DNA of 17,737 nucleotides from 630D-37 sp037447295 (GCA_037447295.1 JBBIGZ010000059.1:1-17737), one strand, 5' to 3'; shown: positions 6,612 through 13,895, counted from the stretch's first letter. A program made the numbers and translations. Notes: generated from the letters alone by a model not told the origin.

Positions 6612-7199
6612 CTACTTTCGATATCCTACCGAATACGAGCGCACCTTGCCTTCGTCATCAATGCGCACCACCTGAAAGCTCACCCGCCCGGCGCGTACGG
6701 CTTCCAGAATGGCTTTCTGCTCTTTGGTCAGCAAAGCGCTATTGCGTTTGATATCCAAGATGACGATTTCGAGGTCTTCGGTTCGGCCGTTGCCATCGCG
6801 CAAGTCGGTATAGCCATGGAAGACCACATAATCAATTGGATGACCGATGAAGCGCGCATCCGAGGGTAAAAATTCAAAGCCAGGCAAAAGCGGCACCAAC
6901 TGCTCGCCGATCTGCCCCTTGAGCGTGTGACGGCTCTGCTCTACACTTTGCCGGCGCGCTTGTTCGAGCTCTTTGCGATGCGATTCGCTCAATTGGCGAA
7001 TGTATGCCTCGTGTGACTCTACCAACTGGCGCACGCGTCCCTCATAGGATTCCACCGTTTGGCGTAAGCGCGCCTCGTATGCTTGAATCAAGCGTTGTGT
7101 CTCCTCTTGAGAGCGCCGACTCACAATCACGTAGACGAACAGCGCCGCTGCCAAAAAGCCGATGATCAGGCCCAGGAAAAGCCAAAAGAGCAGTTCCAT
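6612..7199 (-). CDS. membrane-anchored coiled-coil protein with Holliday-junction-resolvase-like nuclease domain
   Basis: 195 residues in three parts. Residues ~4-26 form one hydrophobic helix followed by RR, so the rest probably faces the cytoplasm. Residues ~30-90 are a charged coiled coil with a repeating pattern (ESYEGRVRQL, ESHEAYIRQL, ESHRKELEQ). Residues ~93-185 resemble the endonuclease family related to archaeal Holliday-junction resolvases (PD-(D/E)XK fold): a glutamate in KGQIGEQL, an aspartate in GHPIDYVVF, and a D-x-K in VILDIKRN. This family assignment is from memory of its motif order. It is the last gene of the minus-strand operon, two bases after the M20 gene. Nuclease activity is inferred from the motifs. 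Confidence 0.75.
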   Translation of the reverse strand: MELLFWLFLGLIIGFLAAALFVYVIVSRRSQEETQRLIQAYEARLRQTVESYEGRVRQLVESHEAYIRQLSESHRKELEQARRQSVEQSRHTLKGQIGEQLVPLLPGFEFLPSDARFIGHPIDYVVFHGYTDLRDGNGRTEDLEIVILDIKRNSALLTKEQKAILEAVRAGRVSFQVVRIDDEGKVRSYSVGYRK

Positions 7200-7201
7200 G
7201 C

Positions 7202-8401
7202 TCAGGTCCCTCTTTGACCGATCGCCAGCGCCGCTGCGGCCATTAAAGCTACGGCGCGCGGCAGGGCCTCTTCGTCAAAGTCAAAGCGCGGGTGGTGATG
7301 GGGATAGTTCAATTCTCGTTCGGCATTGGCCGAGCCGACGAAAAAGTAGCAGCCCGGCACCCGTTCCAGTACAAAGCCCATATCCTCGGCGCCCATTGTC
7401 AGGTAAGGCCGGGAGTCGAGTTCCGCCTGCGGTAGTACCCGACGGGCCACGTCCTGCACCTGCCGCGCCACGTCTGCATCGTTGATCAGGGCCGGCGTCA
7501 CCCGTCGCATAGCGATCTCGGCCCGGCAGCCTATTGCTTGGCTCACGCCGTTTACGATCGCCTCAAAGCGCTCAAGTACCTTCTGACGCACCTGAAGATC
7601 GAAGGTGCGGATCGTCCCCTCCAGATGTGCCATCTGCGGGATGACGTTGAAGGCCTCGCCGGCGTGGAACATGGTCACGCTGACTACCGCTGCCTCCAGC
7701 GGCGCCACATTGCGTGACACGATGCTCTGGAGTGCCGTGACGATCTGCGCCGCCGCCAGCAATGGATCGACCGCCAGGTGCGGCACTGCGCCGTGTCCAC
7801 CTTTTCCGTGCACTTTGATCTGGAACCACTCGGCCCCAGCCATCACCGGCCCGGCGGCTACCCCTACCCAACCGAGCGGCTTCTCGTTCCACAGGTGGAG
7901 CGCCAGGGCATAATCCGGCTTTGGATTCTCTAGCACCCCTTCGGCGATCATCATCTCTGCACCGCCCATCTCCTCGCCGCATAGGCCCTCTTCCGCCGGT
8001 TGAAAGACGAACTTGATCGTCCCGGCCAGCTCATGGCGATGGGCATGGAGCAAACGCGCCACCGTCAGCCCGATCGCCGTATGCCCATCGTGACCACAAG
8101 CATGCATCACACCAGGCGTTTGCGAAACGTAATCGGTCGCATTCTCTTCCTGGATCGGCAGGGCATCCATATCAAAGCGCAAGAGCACCACCGGCCCTGG
8201 CCGGCTGCCTTCCAGCAAGGCGACCACGCCGGTCTTGGCCACGCCGCGTTGCACCTCCAGTCCCAACGCTTCCAGCTCACGCGCCACAATGGACGATGTG
8301 CGCACTTCGCGATAGCCGAGCTCCGGGTGCATGTGGAAATCACGGCGCAGGGCACGGGTGTACTCAAAAAGTTCTTTGGCTTCCGTCAGAAAACGTTCCA
8401 T
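7202..8401 (-). CDS. M20-family metallo-amidohydrolase (N-acyl amino acid hydrolase type)
   Basis: A 399-residue M20D-type enzyme of the hippurate / indole-acetyl-amino-acid hydrolase group, cleaving an amide bond to release an amino acid. Metal-site residues are present: C102 and H104 in MHACGHDGH, E137/E138 in FQPAEEG, H169 in LALHLWNE, and a C-terminal histidine in YPHHHPRF. The lid domain contains HGKGGHGAVPH. A longer open frame exists upstream, but the ATG at 8401 has a strong AAGGAGG seven bases before it, and the extra 56 residues overlap the previous gene and look non-coding. It follows the FAD oxidoreductase by 16 bases, suggesting hydrolysis of an N-acyl substrate coupled to oxidation of the product. 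There is no signal peptide, so it is cytosolic. Confidence 0.93.
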   Translation of the reverse strand: MERFLTEAKELFEYTRALRRDFHMHPELGYREVRTSSIVARELEALGLEVQRGVAKTGVVALLEGSRPGPVVLLRFDMDALPIQEENATDYVSQTPGVMHACGHDGHTAIGLTVARLLHAHRHELAGTIKFVFQPAEEGLCGEEMGGAEMMIAEGVLENPKPDYALALHLWNEKPLGWVGVAAGPVMAGAEWFQIKVHGKGGHGAVPHLAVDPLLAAAQIVTALQSIVSRNVAPLEAAVVSVTMFHAGEAFNVIPQMAHLEGTIRTFDLQVRQKVLERFEAIVNGVSQAIGCRAEIAMRRVTPALINDADVARQVQDVARRVLPQAELDSRPYLTMGAEDMGFVLERVPGCYFFVGSANAERELNYPHHHPRFDFDEEALPRAVALMAAAALAIGQRGT

Positions 8402-8417
8402 AAAGCCTCCTTCCGGT

Positions 8418-9752
8418 TCACAATTTTCCATCTTCTTCCGGCGCCTTCCAATCCCCTGTCGTGAAGCGTTCCGGCAAAAATGCCGCAGTGTAATCGGGCA
8501 GCGGCTCGCCGAGCACATGCCGGCTGAGCAGCTCCCCGGCTCCGCAGGCGGCCATGATGCCGTAGCCACCCAGCGCTCCGATTAGGTAGAATCCCTCTGT
8601 CGCCGCCGGGCCGATCAGCGCCAGATGATCGGGGGTCAGAGTGTAATAGCCGCCATCCACCTGTGGGCGCGGCAGATGATCCCGATAAACCTTCAAACCG
8701 GGCAACAGCCGCATCAACCCGCGCAAAATCACCTCCGGTGCCAGCGGATCGAGCGGCAACGGCCAACGTGGCGGCATTTTTTGTACTCGGTATTCCCACA
8801 GCATCAGTACCACATCGCTTTCCTCGCCCCCTTCTGGGCGCAAATGCGCGCCGCCTGGCAATGTCGCGGTCAGGTAGCGCGTCTCGGGGTCCTCCTGCAA
8901 CGCCTGGGCCTCTTCTTCTGACCAGGGCAAGGATTGTGGCTCATCCAGGATCAGCAACGGCGTCTCTCGCGGCACCACCCGTTTCGTATCATGAAAGGCC
9001 ACCTTCTGATGCAGCTCGGTAAACACGGGATACGACTCCCCCACCAGCGCATTCACCTCATTCAGCATCGGGCCGGCCGCGTTGATCAAACGGCGCGTTT
9101 CCACCCGCGTGCCGTCGCTCAGGGTTACTGCGGCGATCCGCCCTTTTTCCACCTGCACCCCTTCCATGCGGGTCATTCGCACCTGCACCCCCATCTGCCG
9201 GGCCTGCTCCAGCAAATACATCCCCAATTGTTGGGCGCTCATCCAGCCGGCGCGGCGGACGAAAAGAGCAGCTTGTGCTTCTGAATTCAGATAGGGATAG
9301 TGTTGGGAAATGACCTCTGGCCTCAGGAGTAGGTCTATTTCGTTGGTTTGATTGCTGTTATCTAGTTTGTGTGTTTTATTGGCTACGCGAAGCGCATCCT
9401 GGACCCGCAGTGGGCGTACCCCGGCGATCTCGAGCTGCTCTGCCCGCCGAAGCAATGCCGCACGCGCTGCTTCCTGCGTCACCACGTAGAGATAGCCATT
9501 ACGGTTTAGGTGAAAACGGTTCCCGCTTTCTTCGGCAAGTCTTTCCAGCCAGTCAATCGAACGATCCATTAAGGCGCGCATGGCCGGCTGCGGCCAGGCA
9601 TTGCGGTAACACTCGGTGGAATACTGGCTGGTGAGCGTTAAAGGCGGGCGCTCATCCACGAGCAAAATCTCGCGCATTCCGGCCCGCGCCAGAAAAAAGG
9701 CCGCGCTCACCCCGGCGATCCCCGCCCCACAGATCACCGCTTCTGCTTTCAT
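8418..9752 (-). CDS. FAD-dependent oxidoreductase, DAO family
   Basis: A second D-amino-acid-oxidase-superfamily protein, 444 residues, not closely similar to the one at 4788. The FAD motif CGAGIAGVS begins at residue 8 and the second strand ends LLVDE (31-34). RLINAAGP is the central motif, and the C-terminal GALGGYGIMAACGAGELL closes the flavin site. Residues ~123-140 form a polar Asn/Thr/Lys insertion (VANKTHKLDNSNQTNE) coded by DNA visibly richer in AT than its surroundings; this looks like a species-specific loop. GGGGAG precedes the ATG, and the start overlaps the previous gene by four bases. It lies next to an M20 hydrolase, which favours amino-acid catabolism; the substrate is unknown. 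Confidence 0.87.
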   Translation of the reverse strand: MKAEAVICGAGIAGVSAAFFLARAGMREILLVDERPPLTLTSQYSTECYRNAWPQPAMRALMDRSIDWLERLAEESGNRFHLNRNGYLYVVTQEAARAALLRRAEQLEIAGVRPLRVQDALRVANKTHKLDNSNQTNEIDLLLRPEVISQHYPYLNSEAQAALFVRRAGWMSAQQLGMYLLEQARQMGVQVRMTRMEGVQVEKGRIAAVTLSDGTRVETRRLINAAGPMLNEVNALVGESYPVFTELHQKVAFHDTKRVVPRETPLLILDEPQSLPWSEEEAQALQEDPETRYLTATLPGGAHLRPEGGEESDVVLMLWEYRVQKMPPRWPLPLDPLAPEVILRGLMRLLPGLKVYRDHLPRPQVDGGYYTLTPDHLALIGPAATEGFYLIGALGGYGIMAACGAGELLSRHVLGEPLPDYTAAFLPERFTTGDWKAPEEDGKL

Positions 9753-9964
9753 GGCTTCTCCCCTTTCACGGCTCGTTCCAAAAGCCTCAGCGCCTGATCG
9801 ATCAAGCGCTCGGTAGGAATAGCGTATCCCCCCTCCTCCTGCTCCATCCGCTGTAGCAGTGCCCGCCGCAGGCCACTGGCGCGGTGTGCCCAGGGCGAAT
9901 CGACTGAGAGGCGCTCTAGCCTCTCGATCAGCAGCGGCAAGATCGGATGAAAAGAGGACCTCAT
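9749..9964 (-). CDS. 71-residue protein of unknown function
   Basis: A small, Arg- and Leu-rich soluble protein (two helical-looking segments, LLIERLERL and LIDQALRLLERA) with no motif I recognise. It fits snugly in the operon: 13 bases after the gene before it and a four-base ATGA overlap with the FAD oxidoreductase after it, which is the best evidence that it is translated. No clear ribosome-binding site precedes the ATG, so it may depend on coupling. Confidence 0.6.
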   Translation of the reverse strand: MRSSFHPILPLLIERLERLSVDSPWAHRASGLRRALLQRMEQEEGGYAIPTERLIDQALRLLERAVKGEKP

Positions 9965-9977
9965 AACCCGGCGCGGT

Positions 9978-10220
9978 TTACTTTTCCTCCAACGCCAGGA
10001 TTTGGCGGATCAACCCCAGCACCAACACTCCCAGGCGCACACCCTGACCGGCTGTAATACTAAGCGGTTTCCCCTCTTTTTCGGCTCGGCGCATCAGCAA
10101 ATACGCCGTTCCCAGGCCGGCCAATGCCCCCAAAAGCGTCCCCACCGCTAGCGTCTTCACCTTCCAGTTATTCGTAGTCGTCAAACTCGTACTCGTAGTA
10201 GGATGTGCTTCTGTGCTCAT
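9978..10220 (-). CDS. small single-helix membrane protein, unknown function
   Basis: 80 residues: a Thr/Ser-rich N-terminus, a Gly/Ala-rich membrane helix (~23-43, VGTLLGALAGLGTAYLL), a charged loop (RRAEKEGK), and a second hydrophobic stretch (~60-76). A GGAGG lies five bases before the ATG at 10220, so this start is well supported. It makes the first 53 bases overlap the end of the preceding gene in another frame. No family is recognised. Confidence 0.7.
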   Translation of the reverse strand: MSTEAHPTTSTSLTTTNNWKVKTLAVGTLLGALAGLGTAYLLMRRAEKEGKPLSITAGQGVRLGVLVLGLIRQILALEEK

Positions 10221-10686
10221 TCCAACCTCCGACGGAGTTCCAAGAGTTCCAAACGCGCTTGAGGTCTAGCATGGCTTTTATCCTGGCCGCCCCCTCATAC
10301 GATTTCAAGATCGGCTCTACGGCTCGATCGGCCAAACGGCGCACGCCTCTCTGGAAACGATAGTTCCAGACGCGTGCTTCAATTGCCATTCCTGGCGAAG
10401 CTTTGAGCAGGCGGATGAGCCCGTAGATTGCAGCGATCAGCAAGACCAGAAACACCGCTTGCAGACACAGGATCGGCAAAATCAGCCAAATCGTCGCCAA
10501 CGCGGCGATCGCTGAAAGGCGACTCCCCTGCCCCCAAAGGCTCAAGAGCAAGAAAGCCAACGCAATCAAGAGGCTAAGGCCCAGGGGCAGGAAAATGTGC
10601 AAGGTCACCTCTTGCTGATGACGCTCCTTTCCCGCCCGCACCTGTTGCCAGAATTCGTTTTCCATTTGGCGAAATTCGTCTCCCAT
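10168..10686 (-). CDS. two-to-three-helix membrane protein, unknown function, possibly leaderless mRNA
   Basis: I start at the ATG at 10686; the longer frame to 10824 runs through the glmS leader hairpins and is unlikely. The 172-residue product has a charged N-terminal helix (~1-27), hydrophobic segments near 28-50 and 56-96, a basic central part, and a Tyr/acidic tail (YYEYEFDDYE). The tail is overprinted on the ribosome-binding site and start of the next gene. No Shine-Dalgarno precedes the ATG. A -10-like TAAAAT ends only seven bases upstream of it, so transcription may start at or next to the ATG. This is the first gene of the six-gene minus-strand operon. No family is recognised. Confidence 0.7.
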   Translation of the reverse strand: MGDEFRQMENEFWQQVRAGKERHQQEVTLHIFLPLGLSLLIALAFLLLSLWGQGSRLSAIAALATIWLILPILCLQAVFLVLLIAAIYGLIRLLKASPGMAIEARVWNYRFQRGVRRLADRAVEPILKSYEGAARIKAMLDLKRVWNSWNSVGGWNEHRSTSYYEYEFDDYE

Positions 10687-10687
10687 A

Positions 10688-10717
10688 TAGCCAATTTTAG
10701 CACAAGCAAGATATAAT
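10688..10717 (+). promoter_or_regulatory. candidate promoter of glmS
   Basis: A perfect -10 TATAAT (10712-10717) is preceded at 18 bases by TAGCCA (10688-10693), which matches TTGACA at 4 of 6 positions. Transcription would start near 10724 and give a leader of about 298 bases before the glmS ATG. Confidence 0.5.
10694..10699 (-). promoter_or_regulatory. candidate -10 element of the six-gene minus operon
   Basis: TAAAAT read on the minus strand, preceded by no good -35. It is the only -10-like site between the first gene of the operon and the divergent glmS promoter, and it overlaps the spacer of that promoter, so the two may compete. Confidence 0.35.
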
Positions 10718-10723
10718 CGGACA

Positions 10724-11021
10724 TACTTGCGAGGGAAAGACAGCGCATGGCCCTGCCTTCGGCAGGGTGACGAGGAAGAGGGTTTCCTGCCGCAAGGCAG
10801 GACTAACCGCAGGCTCAAGGGCAAGGCCCGGCCGGCGGGAAAATCGAAAGATCAGCGGAAGCCCTCCGGGTGTGCCACCACCCGATCCTTTCCCTCCGAA
10901 CGAATCGCATGCCCAACGCGGCATGAGCAATCATGCCGACAAAAGCGTGCGAAGTGGCAGTTCAACACCTCGCTTCTTCGCGAGGCGCGGTGAAATCTTC
11001 TCTATACGGAGGGATCCTCTT
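10724..11021 (+). promoter_or_regulatory. structured leader upstream of glmS
   Basis: No gene is recognisable here. Hairpins: CCCTGCC/GGCAGGG (10751-10767); CCTGCC-GCAA-GGCAGG (10786-10801); CGGGTG/CACCCG (10867-10884); CATGCC/GGCATG (10908-10925) competing with GGCATGA-GCAA-TCATGCC (10920-10937); and CCTCGC/GCGAGG (10968-10985). The first two share arm sequence, so the right arm of one can pair with the left arm of the other. A GGAGGG ribosome-binding site (11008-11013) precedes the ATG and may itself fold with CCTC downstream. GlmS leaders in other bacteria are often regulated. No T-run follows any hairpin, so regulation would be translational or by processing. A set of dispersed genomic repeats is the alternative. 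Confidence 0.45.
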
Positions 11022-12863
11022 ATGTGTGGTATTGTCGGATATATCGGCCCGCGCGATGCGACGCCGATCCTGCTCAACGGTCTGAAGCGCCTGGAATATC
11101 GCGGCTACGATTCGGCGGGCATCGCCGTGATCGAAAACGGCCAGATCGAAGTGCGGCGCGATGCCGGCAAAATTTCGCGCCTGTTTGATCTCGTCCAAGC
11201 TCACCCCCTGAGCGGCAGTCCCGGCATCGGTCACACCCGCTGGGCGACGCACGGCGCTCCAAATGCGCGCAACGCCCATCCCCACACCGGCCACACCGGT
11301 CAGGTCGTCGTCGTCCATAACGGCATCGTCGAAAACTTCCTCGAGCTGCGCGAGGAACTGAGTGCCGAGGGTGTCACTTTCAACTCCGAAACCGATACCG
11401 AGACCATCGTCCACCTGGTGGAACGCTACATAGCGAGCGGCAAGTCGCTTGTAAAAGCTGCGCGTGCCGCCTTTCAGCGCCTGCAAGGCGCGAATGTGGT
11501 CGTGCTCATGTCGGCCCATGAGCCGGATAAGCTGATCGCTGCCCGCCTGGGGAATGCCGGGGGCGTGGTGATCGGCTACGGCGAAGGCGAAATGTTCGCC
11601 GCCTCCGATATTCCAGCCATCTTGGAATATACTCGTCGCGTCACCTTCTTGGAGTCCCGCCAAATGGCAGTGATCACCCGTGATAGCGCGCGGATCGAAA
11701 CCCTGGATGGCAAGCCGGTCACCCCGAAAATCCATACCATCCCCTGGGATGCAGTGGCCGCGGAGAAAGGCGAATACCGCCACTTCATGCAAAAGGAGAT
11801 CCACGAGCAACCGCGCGCCCTGGCCGATACATTGGCCGGACGTGTGGATTTTGAGCGCGGCCGCATTCGCCTGCCCGAGCTCAACCTGACTCCGGAACTG
11901 GCGCGCCGCATCCGAAAGATCTACATCACTGCCTGCGGCACGGCGGCCTATGCCGGTATGGTGGGCAAATACCTCATCGAAACGATCGCCCGCATACCGG
12001 TGGAAGTGGAGATCGCCTCCGAATTCCGCTATCGCGATCCGATCATAGATTCCGATACCGTCGTGATGGCGATCAGCCAATCCGGTGAAACCGCCGATAC
12101 GCTGGCGGCCATGGAGGAGGGCCGGCGCAAGGGAGCGATCTTGTGGTCGATCGTCAATGCCATCGGTTCACAGGCCATGCGCATTGCTGATGGCTATATC
12201 GCCATGCAGGTCGGGCCGGAGATCGGCGTGGCCTCCACCAAAGCCTTCACCGCGCCAATCCTCGATCAGTACATGCTGGCCATCCTGCTCGCCGATCTGC
12301 GCGGCACGATTGACGAAGCCACGCGCCGTGCCCTGGTCGCCGATCTGCGCCTGATCCCGCAGCGCGTTGGCCAAATCCTGGAGCGCGAGGCCGAGATCGA
12401 CAAAGTGGCGCGCCTGCTCAAGGATATGCGCGATTGTCTCTACCTGGGCCGCGGCATTCAGATGCCGATCGCCTATGAAGGCGCGCTCAAGCTCAAGGAG
12501 ATCTCCTACATCCACGCCGAAGGCTACCCAGCCGGCGAGATGAAGCATGGCCCGATCGCCTTGGTGGATGAGAACCTGCCGGTGATCTGCCTGGCGCCAC
12601 AAGACCCCTGGCATGAGAAGATGCTCAGCCAGATTCAGCAGGCCAAAGCGCGCGGCGGAACAGTCATCGCCGTGGCAACCGAAGGCGATGAACTGATCGC
12701 CTCGATGGTGGACCATGTTCTCTGGGTTCCACCGGCCCCTTGGATACTTGCCCCGGTACTGACCGTCATCCCCTTGCAGTTGCTGGCCTATCATATTGCC
12801 GCCCTGCGCGGCCTGGATGTGGATCAACCGCGCAACCTGGCCAAATCGGTGACAGTCGAGTAA
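11022..12863 (+). CDS. glmS: glutamine-fructose-6-phosphate aminotransferase (isomerising)
   Basis: Makes glucosamine-6-phosphate from fructose-6-phosphate and glutamine, the entry to peptidoglycan and amino-sugar synthesis. 613 residues, normal length. The ATG at 11022 is fixed by chemistry: Cys2 becomes the N-terminal nucleophile (MCGIVGYIG), so the open frame running 85 codons upstream cannot be part of it. The glutaminase domain covers ~1-220 (RWATHG, HNGIVEN, ETDTE). Two SIS sugar domains follow: CGTAAYAG near 305, SQSGETADT near 352, STKAFTA, and EISYIHAEGYPAGEMKHGP around 493-510. The C-terminus DQPRNLAKSVTVE is the conserved end. It stands alone between divergent and terminator signals. 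Confidence 0.97.
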   Translation: MCGIVGYIGPRDATPILLNGLKRLEYRGYDSAGIAVIENGQIEVRRDAGKISRLFDLVQAHPLSGSPGIGHTRWATHGAPNARNAHPHTGHTGQVVVVHNGIVENFLELREELSAEGVTFNSETDTETIVHLVERYIASGKSLVKAARAAFQRLQGANVVVLMSAHEPDKLIAARLGNAGGVVIGYGEGEMFAASDIPAILEYTRRVTFLESRQMAVITRDSARIETLDGKPVTPKIHTIPWDAVAAEKGEYRHFMQKEIHEQPRALADTLAGRVDFERGRIRLPELNLTPELARRIRKIYITACGTAAYAGMVGKYLIETIARIPVEVEIASEFRYRDPIIDSDTVVMAISQSGETADTLAAMEEGRRKGAILWSIVNAIGSQAMRIADGYIAMQVGPEIGVASTKAFTAPILDQYMLAILLADLRGTIDEATRRALVADLRLIPQRVGQILEREAEIDKVARLLKDMRDCLYLGRGIQMPIAYEGALKLKEISYIHAEGYPAGEMKHGPIALVDENLPVICLAPQDPWHEKMLSQIQQAKARGGTVIAVATEGDELIASMVDHVLWVPPAPWILAPVLTVIPLQLLAYHIAALRGLDVDQPRNLAKSVTVE

Positions 12864-12905
12864 GCTAAACGCTCCACAGCGCAAGTTTTTAGCTATCCCT
12901 TCCTA

Positions 12906-12940
12906 TCCCCCAGATGAGCACACTGGGGGAATTTTGCTTT
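12906..12940 (+). terminator. intrinsic terminator of glmS
   Basis: TCCCCCAG (12906-12913) pairs perfectly with CTGGGGGA (12923-12930) over a nine-base loop, followed by ATTTTGCTTT. It begins 43 bases after the glmS stop. Confidence 0.85.
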
Positions 12941-13514
12941 CCCTGCCGGAGTATCGAACTATAAATGAGGGCAACTTGGCTTGCTCTGTAGGTTGGAAAG
13001 GAGAAGGTCCGCTCTTGGCGCATGTCCGGCTCTACCTGCGGTCCGAGAAAGGCGCTTAAAAAAAACAGGCTGCCCAGGCGCAGAACGGCACCCCGATGTA
13101 TAGAGACACCACTCCTACTCCACCAACACCTGCAGCTTCGGATAGTACCTTAAACCTCCTACCTCCTCCGCAAAAATGCCTGGTCTGTGAGGCAAAGCTT
13201 TAGAGGTGACAAGAAGCTTTAGTGGTGCGGGATGACCGAACAGACCAGGCACGTCCCCTGTACACTGCCCTTCCCTGACCGATTCGTAGTGCCTCCCCCT
13301 CCCAAACAGGCCTGCAGAGTAAGCCCTAAGCCGGAGAGAACGTATGCTTTTCGTGGTTGCACCCACCGGCAACCTGAGAGTGGACCTTCCCTTTCACCGA
13401 ATAGACGATTGACAGAGAGCAATCATTCCGAGAGAACAGCTGTTTTTTGATTGCTATGGGCTACTGGCCCGGAAGGAATCTGCCAGAACGCGTATAAAAT
13501 CCCAAATCCAGATC
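12941..13514. other. non-coding island with repeats
   Basis: About 570 bases without a convincing gene. Open frames on the minus strand (13115-13372, 13219-13422) lack ribosome-binding sites and family features. A small plus-strand frame (13344-13412, 22 residues, MLFVVAPTGN...) has a GGAGAG before it and might be translated. Structure seen: GGTCCG-n5-GGCGC twice (13006-13021, 13040-13055); an inverted repeat (13177-13251, separate entry); AGCAATCA/TGATTGCT (13418-13455). A short frame ending near 13058 reads GWKGEGPLLAHVRLYLRS, which looks protein-like and may be a gene relic. TATAAA at 13493-13498 could be the -10 of the Rieske gene. Confidence 0.5.
13177..13251. repeat. 12-base-arm inverted repeat with internal direct repeats
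   Basis: TGCCTGGTCTGT (13177-13188) and ACAGACCAGGCA (13240-13251) are perfect inverse copies. Within the 51-base loop AAGCTTTAG occurs twice, each time followed by a GGTG-containing stretch. It may be a REP-like element, an RNA hairpin, or the end of a lost mobile element. No T-run follows. Confidence 0.6.
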
Positions 13515-13523
13515 GGAGGTATC

Positions 13524-13895
13524 ATGAACAAACGTACGTTCCTTACTTTGGTCGCCGACTTTCCCCAAAGCGGCAAAGCCGTCTTCAAAGTCGGTGATCA
13601 ATCGGTGCTGGTGGTCAAATCTGGCGAGGCGTTCTATGCGATCGCCAACAAGTGCCCGCACCTCGGCCTGCCGCTGGCCGGCGGAAAAGTGGAAGGCACT
13701 ACCATCACCTGCCCGTTTCACGGAAGCAAGTTCGACTTAAAGAGCGGAGAAAACCTGGATTGGGTCACCAGCTTCGTCGGAATGCCCATTCCAGTATGGT
13801 CGCGCCGCCTGTTGGAAATGGGGAAAAAGCCTGCACCGGTGACGACCTTCAACCTGGTAGTCGAGAACGGACAGATTTACCTGGAGGGCCTGTAA
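13524..13895 (+). CDS. Rieske [2Fe-2S] ferredoxin-like protein
   Basis: A 123-residue soluble electron-transfer protein. The Rieske cluster ligands are C44 and H46 (CPHLGLPL) and C63 and H66 (CPFHGSKFD), with 16 residues between H46 and C63. There is no oxygenase domain or membrane anchor, so it belongs with small ferredoxins of the NirD/biphenyl-dioxygenase-ferredoxin type; its partner is unknown. GGAGGT lies three bases before the ATG. A terminator overlaps its stop codon, so it is probably transcribed mostly alone although the SRPBCC operon begins 16 bases later. Confidence 0.9.
   Translation: MNKRTFLTLVADFPQSGKAVFKVGDQSVLVVKSGEAFYAIANKCPHLGLPLAGGKVEGTTITCPFHGSKFDLKSGENLDWVTSFVGMPIPVWSRRLLEMGKKPAPVTTFNLVVENGQIYLEGL

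Noticed and set aside
7572..7982. Arg/Gly-rich 136-codon minus-strand frame within the M20 gene
   Set aside because: A shadow of the M20 gene in another phase, with composition typical of GC-rich out-of-frame translation.
8402..8569. In-frame upstream extension of the M20 hydrolase by 56 codons
   Set aside because: It overlaps the end of the FAD oxidoreductase, lacks family similarity, and the ATG at 8401 has a strong Shine-Dalgarno.
10741..10870. Firm call of a glmS ribozyme
   Set aside because: Only fragments (AGCGC, TGACGAGG, GGGTTT) resemble the core. The conserved CGGCGG and CTCCCGG parts and expected pairings are not evident, so it stays a hypothesis.
10767..11021. In-frame upstream extension of glmS by 85 codons
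   Set aside because: GlmS needs Cys2 as its N-terminal nucleophile and has a ribosome-binding site at 11008-11013, so the start is at 11022.
13115..13372. 85-codon minus-strand open frame in the repeat island
   Set aside because: It runs across the inverted repeat and its internal direct repeats, lacks a ribosome-binding site, and has no family features.
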